From NCBI GenBank assembly GCA_015491865.1, contig WFVD01000026.1, positions 62,001-126,000 on the forward strand: 64,000 bases of DNA, given 5' to 3'. The position numbers and the translations under genes were made by a program. Shown one piece after another: positions 18,240 through 28,900 of the stretch (positions are counted from its first letter, which is position 1; every line of letters starts with the position of its first letter). The stretch is from Gammaproteobacteria bacterium (GTDB lineage Bacteria > Pseudomonadota > Gammaproteobacteria > SZUA-140). Below the pieces are notes generated by a model that made no database searches, was not told the origin of the DNA, and saw only the letters and a list, made by a program, of their open reading frames with translations.

Positions 18240-18647
18240 TTAAGCGGACGTTGTGTTGGTTTCACCCTGTGGGTAATCAATTAACTGCACCGGGTCGTTA
18301 TTGGCAGAGCAATAGCTCCACATGGGGAGGGTGTCAGACGGTTCAAGATGAATCGATAACGGCTGTTTGCAGGTAGGGCATTCGCCGTCGGCCTTGCTTG
18401 GGTGCTGTGCCATCTGGTAGCGCTTATAGGCGATAACAGGGCCGGCAATCAAAAAGCCTGGCACCAGCACAAAATGAGCCAGCGGGATGAAGAGGGTGAT
18501 AATCGCCAGCCCCCACATCAGAGCTAGCATCTTGATCGCGCGCGCAGTACGCTCCTTCTGTGAGTAGGTCGTAATGTGGAGCTGCCCAATAGTACTGCCG
18601 TTATCCGTATTCTCGATGCGAATGGTGCGATGTGTCGTTGTGCTCAT
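18240..18647 (-). CDS. Membrane protein with C-terminal zinc-ribbon-like motif
   Basis: I do not recognise a named family. The 135-residue protein has a polar N-terminus, two close hydrophobic segments (about residues 40-75: ALMWGLAIITLFIPLAHFVL and VPGFLIAGPVIAY), then a cytoplasmic tail with CPTC and a later single Cys (WSYC), which could form part of a metal site. The ORF track starts 76 codons earlier, inside the asmA upstream region; MSTTTHRTIRIEN at 18647 is the likely start. It is followed by a 32-residue membrane peptide gene. Confidence 0.65.
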   Translation of the reverse strand: MSTTTHRTIRIENTDNGSTIGQLHITTYSQKERTARAIKMLALMWGLAIITLFIPLAHFVLVPGFLIAGPVIAYKRYQMAQHPSKADGECPTCKQPLSIHLEPSDTLPMWSYCSANNDPVQLIDYPQGETNTTSA

Positions 18648-18777
18648 GCCTGTGTCGCCTGTTAAACTGACTATTATTCGATATACGTGTGAATATTTTA
18701 AAGTGGCTAAATATACATCATGGTAGCGATAGCGCAAGCTGGACGGTGGCTGGTATGAAATTAAGGAGAGAGCAGAG

Positions 18778-20997
18778 TTGAAAAAAACCTTTAAAATCAT
18801 TGCAGGAGTGGCATCACTATTCATTGCCCTGGTGTTTGTGGCTGTTATTGTGATCCCGCTGGTTGTTAACCCCAATGACTATAAGGGTGAGATCGCACAG
18901 CTTGTCAAAGAGTCGACCGGCCGAGAGCTAACGATCAACGGTGATATCGAACTCTCCCTCTTTCCGTGGCCAGGCGTCACGTTAGGCGAGGTGACATTGG
19001 GGAATGCGGCGGGCTTTGATGCCCCCTACTTTGCCCGCATCGATGGTGCTGAGGTCTCATTACGGCTGCTGCCGTTGCTGAGCCGGCAACTGGAAGCAGG
19101 GATGATTCAGTTGCGCGGTCTGCGCCTGAATCTTACCACCGCCGAAGATGGCACCACCAACTGGGCGAACCCTGGCGGAGAGCCGCCCGCTACCGAACCC
19201 GCTGCTGTTCCACCGGCTGCCAGCAGTGGCGCAGGGCTTGTGCTACTCGCCATTGGCGGAGTGCAGATTGATGATGCTCAGATCAACTATACCGACCATG
19301 CCAGTGGTGCCCGTTATACCATCAGACAGTTCAACCTGGAGACAGGGCCGCTGTCGTTAGATGCCCCGCTCGCTCTCTCACTGAGTAGTCAGTTTGAGGC
19401 ATCGCAACCGGCGACCAGTGGCGAGCTGAGCCTACAGACAACCGTTCGGATTGAGCTCGACAGTGAGCGCTACCGCTTTGGTTCGACCACGCTTAACGTG
19501 ACGTTAAATGGTGAAACGTTGCCAGGTGGTCAGGCGACGGTTGATCTGGCGGCTGAGATCGATCTGGATATGTCGCAGCAGACAGTCAGGTTGTCATCAC
19601 TGGTTGTGAAAAGTTACGGGCTTGATATGAGCGGTGAGCTGAATATTGCGCAGTTGACTGGCGAGATGGCCTTTAATGGTGAGCTGAATATTGCTGAGTT
19701 TAACCCGCGCAAGGTACTACCGGCGCTGGATATTGAGCTGCCTGCAACAGCGGATGAGCGTGCGCTCAGCCGTATGCAGCTTGCATTTTCACTCGATGGA
19801 TCGCTGAACCAGTACAAGCTGAACCCACTGAAACTGATGGTAGATGAGAGCCGCCTCAGCGGTAATCTCGCGTTGAGCATGAACGAAACCACACTGCCTG
19901 CAATCAGGTACGCGCTGTCGCTTGATCAGCTTGATGCCGATCGCTATCTACCGCCGCCGGCAGCTCCATCAATGGCTATGAGCAGCACACTTGCACCTGC
20001 TGAGAATCAAAACACGGTACCGGCGCCGCTTGCTACCCCTGCAACTGCCAGCGCAGCCGCGGCAACATTACCGATGGAGACGCTACGCGCACTGGAGCTG
20101 CAGGGAACGTTGGCGATTGGCAAGCTCACATTATCAGGGCTTCAACTCAGCGAGATCAAAACAGCTGTGGCTGCCAGAGAGGGGAAGATTCGCCTCTACC
20201 CATTAAGTGCAAAGCTTTACCAGGGGGAGTATCGCGGCGACCTGCGACTAGATGCGCGTGGTGAGCAGCCAGAGATCTCACTTAATGAATCATTAAAACG
20301 GGTGCAGATTGGCCCGCTGTTAAAAGACTACATGGGTGAAGAGAGAGTGAGCGGTGTCGGCACCGTTACCGCAAAGCTGACGGCGAGTGGTGATACGCAG
20401 GAAGCGGTGACCCGCACGTTAACGGGCACCGTAACGCTGCATGTGACGGATGGCGCGATGAAAGGTGTGAATCTTGTGCAGATGGTGCATGAGGCGCAGG
20501 CAAAATTAAAAGGCCAGCCGCAGCCGCCCTCGTCAGCCGCGTTGAGCAGTACCGATTTTGCTGAAATGAAGGCGACAATCAATATTACCAACGGCGTGGC
20601 CAGGAATCGTGACCTGTCGATCAAGTCACCCTATCTCCGCATTGGAGGCGAAGGGCAGGTCGACCTGGTGCAGGAGTCGCTCGACTATCTGGCAAAGGCG
20701 GTAATCAGTAAAACGGAACAGGGGCAGGGTGGCGCAGAGATCGACTCGTTGCGCGGTGTCACGTTACCGGTGCGCATTACTGGAAGCTTTAGTGAGCCAG
20801 CCTTTAAGCTGGAATTAGGCGATGCACTAAAGGCGCAGGCGAAAGTGGCAGTGGCAAAAAAGAGGGCGGAGCTAAAGGCGAAGCTTGAACAGGAGAGAGC
20901 GGATGAGAAGGCGCAGCTGCAGCAGAAGCTGGATGCCGAAAAAGAGCGCCTGAAACAGAAGGCAGAAGAGACACTAAAAGGGTTATTTGGGCGCTAA
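18778..20997 (+). CDS. asmA: AsmA family protein
   Basis: A 739-residue envelope protein of the AsmA family, whose relatives (TamB, YhdP) are linked to lipid transport between membranes and to outer-membrane assembly. One N-terminal membrane anchor (about residues 7-32) precedes NPNDYKGEIAQLVKESTGRELTINGDIE, a hallmark of the family start. A long beta-rich periplasmic part follows, with an Ala/Pro-rich linker (about 395-435). The C-terminal 55 residues are a charged Lys/Glu/Gln coiled coil, an unusual tail. The start codon is TTG, preceded by AAGGAGAG. The stop overlaps the mutY start (TAATG). Confidence 0.9.
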   Translation: MKKTFKIIAGVASLFIALVFVAVIVIPLVVNPNDYKGEIAQLVKESTGRELTINGDIELSLFPWPGVTLGEVTLGNAAGFDAPYFARIDGAEVSLRLLPLLSRQLEAGMIQLRGLRLNLTTAEDGTTNWANPGGEPPATEPAAVPPAASSGAGLVLLAIGGVQIDDAQINYTDHASGARYTIRQFNLETGPLSLDAPLALSLSSQFEASQPATSGELSLQTTVRIELDSERYRFGSTTLNVTLNGETLPGGQATVDLAAEIDLDMSQQTVRLSSLVVKSYGLDMSGELNIAQLTGEMAFNGELNIAEFNPRKVLPALDIELPATADERALSRMQLAFSLDGSLNQYKLNPLKLMVDESRLSGNLALSMNETTLPAIRYALSLDQLDADRYLPPPAAPSMAMSSTLAPAENQNTVPAPLATPATASAAAATLPMETLRALELQGTLAIGKLTLSGLQLSEIKTAVAAREGKIRLYPLSAKLYQGEYRGDLRLDARGEQPEISLNESLKRVQIGPLLKDYMGEERVSGVGTVTAKLTASGDTQEAVTRTLTGTVTLHVTDGAMKGVNLVQMVHEAQAKLKGQPQPPSSAALSSTDFAEMKATINITNGVARNRDLSIKSPYLRIGGEGQVDLVQESLDYLAKAVISKTEQGQGGAEIDSLRGVTLPVRITGSFSEPAFKLELGDALKAQAKVAVAKKRAELKAKLEQERADEKAQLQQKLDAEKERLKQKAEETLKGLFGR

Positions 20998-22061
20998 TGA
21001 ACACGGCGGGTTTTAGCAGTCGCCTGCTGGCGTGGTTTGAGCAGCACGGGCGTAAAGATCTGCCGTGGCAACAGAACCCCACCGCGTACCGTGTGTGGGT
21101 GTCGGAGATTATGTTGCAGCAGACACAGGTGGCAACGGTGATCCCCTATTTTGAGCGTTTTATGTTGCGCTTCCCGGATCTGGCATCACTCGCAGCAGCG
21201 ACCCAGGATGCGATACTGCACCACTGGGCAGGGCTCGGTTACTACGCGCGCGGGCGCAACCTGCATAAAGCCGCGCAGGTGATCTGTGAGCGGCACGATG
21301 GTCAATTTCCAGAGACGATCGAAGAGGTCATCGCCCTGCCGGGAATCGGGCGCTCAACGGCGGGGGCGGTTCTGTCGTTGGCACTGAAACAGCACCACCC
21401 GATTCTCGACGGTAATGTAAAGCGGGTACTGGCGCGCCACTGTGCAATTGATGGCTGGCCGGGCGCACCCACAATCCAGAAGAGGATGTGGCAGCTGGCC
21501 GAAGCGCGCACCCCGAAGCAGCGCTGTGATCTTTACACCCAGGCGATTATGGATCTGGGGGCAACTATCTGTCGTCGCAGCAAACCGCGCTGCGGTGAAT
21601 GCCCAGTGTCGTCCGACTGCATGGCACTGGCAGCGGGACTGGTCGATCAGCTTCCGGCACCGAAGCCGCGTAAAAAACTACCGCTGCGTAAAGGGGTGTT
21701 GCTGGTGTTGCAGAATGAGGCGGGTGAGTGGCTGTTGCAGCGGCGTCCTCCGGCCGGCATCTGGGGCGGGTTGTGGTGTTTCCCGGAGGGGCCGAGTGGG
21801 GCGCTAAAGGGTGATGCGCTACGTGAGTGGTGTCGTCGCGAGCTGGGTTGCGAGCTTATAAATGTTGAAAATGGCGCGGTACAGCGCCACACCTTTAGCC
21901 ATTACTGCTATGAGGTGACACCGCTGCATGGCCATGCAAATGTTGTGGAAAGCGTTGTCATGGATGACGATTCACGCCTCTGGTACAATCCCGCCTCGAT
22001 CATGGCGCTTGGCCTGGCCGCGCCAGTGAGGCGAGTCATTGATCAAATGGTTATCGATTAA
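20997..22061 (+). CDS. mutY: A/G-specific adenine DNA glycosylase MutY
   Basis: MutY removes adenine mispaired with 8-oxoguanine. The catalytic helix-hairpin-helix ([13 protein letters not shown]) and the following VKRVLAR segment are present. The 4Fe-4S cluster cysteines are spaced C-x6-C-x2-C-x5-C in [17 protein letters not shown]. The C-terminal third is the Nudix-like domain that recognises 8-oxoG. Length 354 is normal. It is coupled to asmA by a one-base overlap and followed by yggX, as in many gammaproteobacteria. Confidence 0.97.
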   Translation: MNTAGFSSRLLAWFEQHGRKDLPWQQNPTAYRVWVSEIMLQQTQVATVIPYFERFMLRFPDLASLAAATQDAILHHWAGLGYYARGRNLHKAAQVICERHDGQFPETIEEVIALPGIGRSTAGAVLSLALKQHHPILDGNVKRVLARHCAIDGWPGAPTIQKRMWQLAEARTPKQRCDLYTQAIMDLGATICRRSKPRCGECPVSSDCMALAAGLVDQLPAPKPRKKLPLRKGVLLVLQNEAGEWLLQRRPPAGIWGGLWCFPEGPSGALKGDALREWCRRELGCELINVENGAVQRHTFSHYCYEVTPLHGHANVVESVVMDDDSRLWYNPASIMALGLAAPVRRVIDQMVID

Positions 22062-22096
22062 GGTATCTCAGCGAAGTGAGTTCGAAGGAGTGGCAA

Positions 22097-22369
22097 ATGA
22101 CCCGTATGGTGGAATGTGTAGTATTGAAAAAAGAGGCGCCCGGTCTGGAGTACGCCCCTTATCCTGGTGAGCTGGGTGCGCGTATCTATTATGAGGCCTC
22201 GGCTGAGGCGTGGCAGATGTGGCTCAAACAGCAGACGATGCTGATTAACGAAAACCGCCTGGTGCCGATCGAGCCGCGGGCGCGTAAATTCCTTGAAGGG
22301 GAGATGGAGAAGTTTTTCTTCGGTGGCGGTTCTGAAATCCCGGAAGGGTATGTTCCGCCAGAAAAATAG
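22097..22369 (+). CDS. yggX: Fe(2+)-trafficking protein YggX
   Basis: A 90-residue protein of the YggX family, which protects iron-sulfur enzymes from oxidative damage. Typical segments are [38 protein letters not shown] and a C-terminal FFFGG. The ORF track begins at an upstream GTG, but AAGGAGTG lies six bases before the ATG at 22097. It follows mutY, whose Fe-S cluster may be one beneficiary; this pairing is common. Confidence 0.96.
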   Translation: MTRMVECVVLKKEAPGLEYAPYPGELGARIYYEASAEAWQMWLKQQTMLINENRLVPIEPRARKFLEGEMEKFFFGGGSEIPEGYVPPEK

Positions 22370-22393
22370 TGTCGACCATAAAATAATACAGAC

Positions 22394-23464
22394 CTATTGT
22401 TTTGGTTGTATCTGATTGAATTGACTGATATCTCTTGCGCAGCGGAATCCTACGTCGGTGCTTGCTCTCTCCGGTGTGGTGTGGGCGCGACGTGCGGCAC
22501 GGAAAAAGGTGCTGAGACCGTAATGGCCCATTCCGGCTCCGCCCCCTTTCACTACGCGGTGCTGTTTGGTGTAGTTGGGGTCATTGAATGCGTTGCCCTC
22601 ATAGGGCTGGTAGATGTCGGCCACCCACTCTGAGACGTTGCCCCCCAGATCAAACACACCGTAATATGAGCGATCCTTGGGGAAGCTGCCGGGCGGCATG
22701 ATCGACTCGTCATCTTCCTGGTGCGGGTTTTCGCCCGAATTGGCAGCGCCCTGCGCCCAGTTATCACCCCATGGAAACTCATTGCCGTTAGGGCCGCGTG
22801 CCGCTTTCTCCCACTCTGCCTCCGTGGGCAACCGCTTACCGAGCCAACGGCAGTAGGCGTCGGCATCAAACCAGGTGACCGCCGTGACCGCAAGCTTGTC
22901 GCGCTGTGCCTGTTTGGCAAACAGCGCATCGAGCAGCTCAGGTTTATCCAGCGCGGTGGGGTTGAGGTCGAGGTTAAAATAGTCAGTGGCGATCATGCGG
23001 AGCCTGTCGACATCGAAATTACGCAGATAATGGTCGTAGACGTTATAACCGCTCTGTATCCATGCCGGCGGCTCCGGGCGGTGAGTAGCGAGGACAAAGC
23101 GTTTGTACTCAGCGTTAGTGACCTCAAATTTATCGATCATAAAACTGGGTAGCGTTACTTGATGCTCAGGGTGCTCGTTTAGATAGAGCGGTGTCACAAA
23201 GCCGTAGCGCTGCTGCAGCCCTTCATTATCGACCTTGTTGCTACCGCGGATGAACGGCCCGGCGGGGATCATGATTTCGCGCTCATTACCCGGGTTGTCG
23301 CTAGTTGCGGTACCGGGCGTTACGTCTGACAGAGGTGCAGAAGCGATATCGGTGGGGGCTGGCGATGGCGCAGCCGCAGCCGTCTCTGATGGGGCCGGTC
23401 TGTCGCAACCCACCAGGATCACGGCAAGCAGTAACAGAGAGACTGTTTTGAGTTCGTTTTTCAT
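22394..23464 (-). CDS. SUMF1-domain lipoprotein
   Basis: A 356-residue lipoprotein. The lipobox LVGC follows a short signal peptide when the start is the ATG at 23464 (the ORF track starts 16 codons earlier). An Ala/Pro/Ser-rich linker (about residues 22-60) leads to a formylglycine-generating-enzyme-like domain. Typical blocks are IPAGPFIRGS, FEVTNAEYKRF, RLPTEAEWEKAARG, NVSEWVADIY, and FRAARR...GFRCAR. The catalytic cysteine pair expected after the GG motif is absent (RVVKGGGAGMGHYG), so it is probably a non-catalytic SUMF1-fold protein. Its target is unknown. Confidence 0.85.
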   Translation of the reverse strand: MKNELKTVSLLLLAVILVGCDRPAPSETAAAAPSPAPTDIASAPLSDVTPGTATSDNPGNEREIMIPAGPFIRGSNKVDNEGLQQRYGFVTPLYLNEHPEHQVTLPSFMIDKFEVTNAEYKRFVLATHRPEPPAWIQSGYNVYDHYLRNFDVDRLRMIATDYFNLDLNPTALDKPELLDALFAKQAQRDKLAVTAVTWFDADAYCRWLGKRLPTEAEWEKAARGPNGNEFPWGDNWAQGAANSGENPHQEDDESIMPPGSFPKDRSYYGVFDLGGNVSEWVADIYQPYEGNAFNDPNYTKQHRVVKGGGAGMGHYGLSTFFRAARRAHTTPERASTDVGFRCARDISQFNQIQPKQ

Positions 23465-23538
23465 CCGCCGCAATATACCGTAGATCCGGTGAAATGATGA
23501 GTTTTCGAACAAAATTCGAGGTTTATCACCCGTTCGAC

Positions 23539-23567
23539 TTGACTAAAAACGGCCTGCCCTGTTTAAT
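23539..23567 (+). promoter_or_regulatory. Sigma70 promoter of tRNA-Phe
   Basis: TTGACT and TTTAAT are separated by exactly 17 bases. They are followed by the GC-rich stretch ACGCCCTCGC before the expected start point, the type of discriminator found at stringently controlled stable-RNA promoters. The tRNA begins about 59 bases after the -10 box. Confidence 0.7.
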
Positions 23568-23625
23568 ACGCCCTCGCTGACAAAAAATCGGCCGCAAGGC
23601 CCGCAGCGAATCCGCATAACAAAAT

Positions 23626-23701
<76 letters not shown>

Positions 23702-23964
23702 TCACCACTATTCGATGTGTGAGTCTGGAGATTTTCTCTTCTGCGGTGCGCATATAGCGAATTTATACCCTGTTTCAATCGGCAGTAATTAGAATCGGAG
23801 ATAAGCCGATTTACCTTTTCGTTGAACTATTTTTCCGGCTCCTGTTTAAGGGGCATTCACCCTTATCATGGCCATACCAGGTGACCGATGCTGATAGCGG
23901 TTAGTGTTGTGATTTGCAGGGGTAAGCCGCGTTGCTGCAGTGATATATCCTCACAAACTGGAGG

Positions 23965-24051
23965 CTAACGAATATCCATAAAGTGCCAGAAATATGCGGT
24001 CAGGAGAACGGTGGAGACTGCTATGATGATGAGAGTACTTTTATTTACCAT
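23965..24051 (-). CDS. Possible 28-residue single-span membrane peptide
   Basis: This is a short frame not in the ORF track: MVNKSTLIIIAVSTVLLTAY followed by FWHFMDIR, one membrane helix with a charged start. GAGGT lies about ten bases before the ATG, slightly far. It sits in the 450-base gap between tRNA-Phe and argE, on the argE strand, about 100 bases after the argE stop. The rest of that gap holds no other frame I can support. Coding status is a guess from composition and the weak ribosome-binding site. Confidence 0.4.
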   Translation of the reverse strand: MVNKSTLIIIAVSTVLLTAYFWHFMDIR

Positions 24052-24149
24052 GATCTTTGACCTCGCGTGATGATAAAGGTAACGCGAGTATCGTGAGGCG
24101 CAGGCTGATAATCAATTCGGAAGTTTTTTGCATTAACAACGTAAAAAGT

Positions 24150-25310
24150 TTACAAGCAGAATTGTCGTATCAGCTTTGATAGCAACTCAACGGTTGGCTG
24201 GATTCGATCCAGCGCAAGATATTCGTCTGGTTGATGTGCCTGCTCGATATCACCGGGGCCAAGAATAATCGTTTCAATGCCGAGTTCGGTCAGGTAAGGC
24301 CCTTCGGTGCAGAAGGCGACGGCGTGGCTGTGGTGGCAGCTCTGTTTCTCCGCTGCCTTAACGATTGCCGACTGGGCGTCGGTATGCAGCGCGGCGGTGC
24401 CGTTAATCAATGATGTTAGCTGCCAGTGGATGGCGCTCTGCCTGAATAGTGTGTGTAAGCGTTGGCGTATCTCCTGACGGAGATCGTTAAGATCCATTCC
24501 CGGTAGTGCGCGTAGATCGAAATGGAGTTCACACTGTTCACAGATGCGGTTTGGATTGTCGCCGCCCTGAATGTAGCCGAGGTTTAATGTTGGCACAGGT
24601 ACGGTAAAGCGGTCATCCTGATAGCGCTGTTGCAGTTGGCCGCGCCACAGGATCAGATCGTTAATCACCAGCTGCATCGCCTCAAGCGCATTGACACCAA
24701 GTGCCGGATTACTTGAATGACCGCTGCGTCCGGTGAGGCGAATCGACTCCATCATGATCCCTTTGTGCGCATTTACCGGTCTGAGCCCGGTGGGTTCACC
24801 AATCACGGCATAGCGCACATTGGGGCAGCCCTGTTCAACGAGCGTAATGGCACCATCCATTGAGCTCTCTTCATCGGCAGTGGCCAGAATGAAGAAGGGC
24901 TGCTTAAGATCACTTGCACTAAATGGCTGGATCGCCTCAATTGCCAGTGCGAAAAAACTTTTCATGTCTGAGGTGCCGAGGCCGTAGAGCCGGTTGTTGT
25001 GCTCGGTTAGGCTAAACGGGTCGTGGTGCCAGCTATGCTGGTCATACGGTACGGTGTCAGTATGGCCCGCAAACATCAGCCCCTGGCTATGCTCATCGAT
25101 ACGGCCATAACTCGCAAGCAGGTTGGCTTTGCTGGGTTGTGACGGAAGCGGTGTGATTTCGACGTGAAACCCAAGCGCTTCGAGCCAGGTGGCAAGCAGA
25201 TCAATCACCTCCCGATTGCTGCTATCAAAAGCGGGGCTAACGCTGCTCATGGATGGGGCAGCAATAAGCTGCTTGAGCATCTCTTTAATCGGTGGCTTTT
25301 TTGCTGTCAT
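24150..25310 (-). CDS. argE: Acetylornithine deacetylase ArgE (M20 peptidase family)
   Basis: A 386-residue cytoplasmic metallo-hydrolase that removes the acetyl group from N-acetylornithine in arginine synthesis. M20 family motifs are present: FAGHTDTVPYD (first metal His and Asp), GTSDMKSF (bridging Asp) and ATADEESSMDG (catalytic Glu pair). A dimerisation lid lies at about residues 180-290. Other M20 deacetylases are possible, but the N-terminal PSMSSVSPAFDSSN matches ArgE. It stands alone, with no arg genes adjacent. Confidence 0.88.
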   Translation of the reverse strand: MTAKKPPIKEMLKQLIAAPSMSSVSPAFDSSNREVIDLLATWLEALGFHVEITPLPSQPSKANLLASYGRIDEHSQGLMFAGHTDTVPYDQHSWHHDPFSLTEHNNRLYGLGTSDMKSFFALAIEAIQPFSASDLKQPFFILATADEESSMDGAITLVEQGCPNVRYAVIGEPTGLRPVNAHKGIMMESIRLTGRSGHSSNPALGVNALEAMQLVINDLILWRGQLQQRYQDDRFTVPVPTLNLGYIQGGDNPNRICEQCELHFDLRALPGMDLNDLRQEIRQRLHTLFRQSAIHWQLTSLINGTAALHTDAQSAIVKAAEKQSCHHSHAVAFCTEGPYLTELGIETIILGPGDIEQAHQPDEYLALDRIQPTVELLSKLIRQFCL

Positions 25311-25404
25311 TTGTCGGCGCGGTGTGTCAACGTAACGTTATATCTACGCAGTGTATCAATGGCTCGAATGATTTAACATCACCGTTACTTAATACTGAAC
25401 TGTC

Positions 25405-25926
25405 ATGCCCGTTACCATTTTACTATTCATGATGCTCTCTATGCCGGTAGCGGCCGCCGCTTTCCCGGATGGCTGGCGTCTGCCGACAGATAAAGAGTTG
25501 ATAACGGAGCCGCCGCGAGATGATTCGCCACTGAAATATGCACGGGTTGAGAGCGATTTTAATGGTGATGGAAAAGTGGATTACGCCTATTTATTGAAGA
25601 GTACTCAATATCCGGGCGAAGGGTTGATGGTCAGGCTGTCTACGCGGAGCGGTTATGTATGGCAGCTGCTTGATCGGGTTGAATGGAGTACAGAGTTTTC
25701 TGCGGCGGGTCTGAAAATGCGGATCAATCTGGCTCAGCCGGGCGGTTATAAGACTGCCTGTTCATTTGGCTACTGGCAGTGTGGTGAAAATGAACCGGCA
25801 GTATTCAAGTTAAAGGGAAGTGGTATTTACCAGAACCGTTTCGATGGGGTGGTGGCGATATGGTTCTGGGATCTACAGCACCAGCGGTTTAAGAAAGTCT
25901 GGCTGGGGAATTCAGCGGACTATTAG
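25405..25926 (+). CDS. Hypothetical exported protein with DxNGDG motif
   Basis: I recognise no named family. A signal peptide (residues 1-18, ending VAAAA) is followed by a 155-residue periplasmic domain. SDFNGDGKVDYAYLL resembles the calcium-binding loop of FG-GAP/EF-hand-like repeats, as in proteins that describe a computed value from integrin-like folds. Two cysteines (ACSFGYWQC) may form a disulfide. It is convergent with the hybrid kinase, whose stop is nine bases away. Confidence 0.7.
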   Translation: MPVTILLFMMLSMPVAAAAFPDGWRLPTDKELITEPPRDDSPLKYARVESDFNGDGKVDYAYLLKSTQYPGEGLMVRLSTRSGYVWQLLDRVEWSTEFSAAGLKMRINLAQPGGYKTACSFGYWQCGENEPAVFKLKGSGIYQNRFDGVVAIWFWDLQHQRFKKVWLGNSADY

Positions 25927-25934
25927 CGGGATCT

Positions 25935-28900
25935 CTAAGTTTCAGTCTCAGACGCTGTTATCATCTCCTGGCCTGTCTCGCGTAGCATCGCCTCGGCGGT
26001 TACCTGTTGGGCCACTTTGAGTTCCCTGAATGCTACTTCGGCCCGTTTAAGGTCACCCTCTTTCGCCAGCTTCTCTAATTCAATGGAGACCTTATTGAGC
26101 TGTATGGCACCAAATTGTGCGCTAGCACCTTTGATCGAATGAGCTGCATGTTCGAGCTGATCAAAATCCCCCTGTTTAATGGCCTCTTCTACCCGCGATA
26201 CATTCTCAGCTGCATTCTGAGTATGCTGTTCGATGATTTCCGAGAAGCGCTCACCAAACATCTTTTTGAGTTGATTGAAGGGGGTGAGGTCGAGCGTCTC
26301 TGATGAAGGGTTGACTCTGTCCTTTGGTGAAAATAGCGCCTCTTCGATATTATCCTCAACCATTTCAGCTTTATGCGCTAACCATTTTATCAGTATATTT
26401 TCCAGTGCCTCCTGGTTGACAGGTTTTGATATGTAGTCATCCATTCCAGCATCAAGGCACTTTTCCCGGTCAGATTTCATTGCGTTGGCAGTGAAGGCGA
26501 TGATAGGTGTGCGCTGATGATCAGGGTCAGCAGCTTGAAATCTTCGGATCGCGGTGGTGGCCTCAAAGCCATCCATCTCTGGCATCAGGCAGTCCATAAA
26601 GATCAGGTCAAAGTCACGGATCCTGGCTAATGCGACGGCTTCGAGTCCGTTGCCTGCGGGGGTGACGGTGCAGCGGTAGCCTTCCAGCATTTCTGTGGCA
26701 ACATCTATATTGACAGGATTATCTTCTACGAGCAGTATCTGGGTGTTATTAAATTCAGGCTTTTTACGTGAGCCTGTTTTCGCTGCTTTTAATGTGTGCC
26801 GTGTGAGCAACGGGATCTCACGGTTATGTAATTTAGCGTCCCGTATCAGTGAAAGGATCTGCGGGATCTCAGATGGATAGGTGGGCTTGGTTAGGTAGCC
26901 ATCAACCCCCAGTGATTTTAGTTTCACACCATCGCCCTTTTCTGGGTGAGATGTTACAAATAAGAGTGTGCCATCTGCGAGTAGTTTTCGCTGCATAATC
27001 TCTATGGCGAGCGCTTCACCCGCTGTTTCTGGAATATGAGAATCGATAATCGCAATATTAAACGGGTCGTCTTCTTTGGTGGCCTGCTGAAGTAGATCAA
27101 TAGCCTCTTTAGCAGAGCTGGCACTACGGATATCTCGTAACCTGAGGGGCGATAGCTGCTCTTTAAAGATGGTACGAGCAGCCTCACTGCTGTCAATAAT
27201 CAGGGTTTTGAGTGCGCTAAGGTCGTGATGATTGAGGCAGGTTTCCTCTTCTTTTAGTGGCTCCGGCGTTACCTGTAATTTTATAGTAAAGGTGAAAGTG
27301 GAACCCTTCCCTTTCTGGCTGTCGACGGTAATGTCGCCCCGCATCATCGTGCAGAGCTGCTGGCAGATCGCAAGGCCTAACCCTGTGCCACCATATTTAC
27401 GTGTGGTTGAGCTATCTTCCTGGTCGAACTTATTAAAGATGTGTGACAGTTTATCCTGTGCGATACCGATACCGGAGTCCGTTACAGAAATCCTGAACTC
27501 TGCCAGCTCTGTTGTCTGTGGTGTATTAGTAGTGATCGATTCAATGGTAAGCAAAATATCTCCCTGCTGGGTAAATTTAACGGCGTTGCTGAGCAGGTTT
27601 AATAAAATCTGGCGGACACGGCCAGGGTCCCCAATCACAAAACGCTCTGTATTGGGTCTGTATCGCAGCAGCATTTCAATCCCTTTTTCCCTGCATTTTA
27701 GTGCCATCAGTTCTGAAACATCCTCAGCGAGCGATTGAAGATCGAAAGGAACCTCTTCAAGCTCCAGTTTTCCCGCCTCAATCTTGGAGAAGTCGAGTAT
27801 GTCGTTGATGATGGTGAGCAAGGAGTCGGCTGAGTTCATAGTAGCACTGGCGTAGCTGCGTTGTTTGGGGCTAAGGTCTGTCTCCAGGAGTAGCCCTGAC
27901 ATGCCGATAATGCCGTTCATTGGCGTTCTTATTTCATGACTCATATTGGCGAGAAATTCAGATTTCTGCAGGGTTGCCGCCTCAGCATTCTCTTTGGCTT
28001 CAACCAGCTCCTGCTCGGCCTTTTTTCGTTTTGTGATATCCGTGCGGATCGCAATATAGCTCTCGGGTTCATCATCATCGTCCATAAACGGGACGATGGT
28101 GGTATCAACCCAGTAGAGGTGGCCATCTTTGGCTCTGTTACAGATCTCGCCGTTCCATACTTTTCCTACTGAAATCGTCTCATACATTTTCCTGAAAAAC
28201 TCGCTGTCGTGATAGCCTGAATTGAGCAGGCGATGGTTCTGGCCGAGTAGCTCCTGTCTGCTGTAACCGGTAATCTCCGTAAACTTGTCGTTAGCAAAGT
28301 TAATGGTGCCAGTGATATCGGTAATGGCGACAATGGCGTGTTGGTCAAGCGCGAATTTCTGCTCTTCAAGGTCGATAAGTGCCTCCTGAATCTCAAGGCT
28401 ACTCTGTTCCATTGCCAGCTCCTGCTCCAGGCGAGCGGCATTCATATGGTTTAGTGCATCAGCCAGAACGCCTATTTCATTGTTGGCATCGACCTTGACC
28501 GGTTGAGATATCTCTCCGCTGGCGATTAACTTACTGGCATCGACCAGCTGTGTGATAGGGCGGGTGATGCGTCTTGCCTGAAAGATTGCCAGTGCGGTAA
28601 CGATGATGCTGGTGAGGAGGAAAATCATGAGTATGATCTGTTTTAGTTTTTGTGCTGGCGCGAACGCCTCATCGAAGTTAATTTCACTGATGAGGGCCCA
28701 GTTGATCTCACCGATACTCACATTCTGGTGAATGCCGATGACCTCTTTTCCCGATGGGCCTGGGTAGTTAAAGACTATCTCCTGCTCGTTATCTCTGTTG
28801 ATGCTTGTGTCGCCGTGCTCCTGCTGCCAGAGCCTGGTCTGTTCAGAGTCTATTCTGAGGCGCAATATTTCATTCTGATTGTTATGGTCAATTGGCGTCC

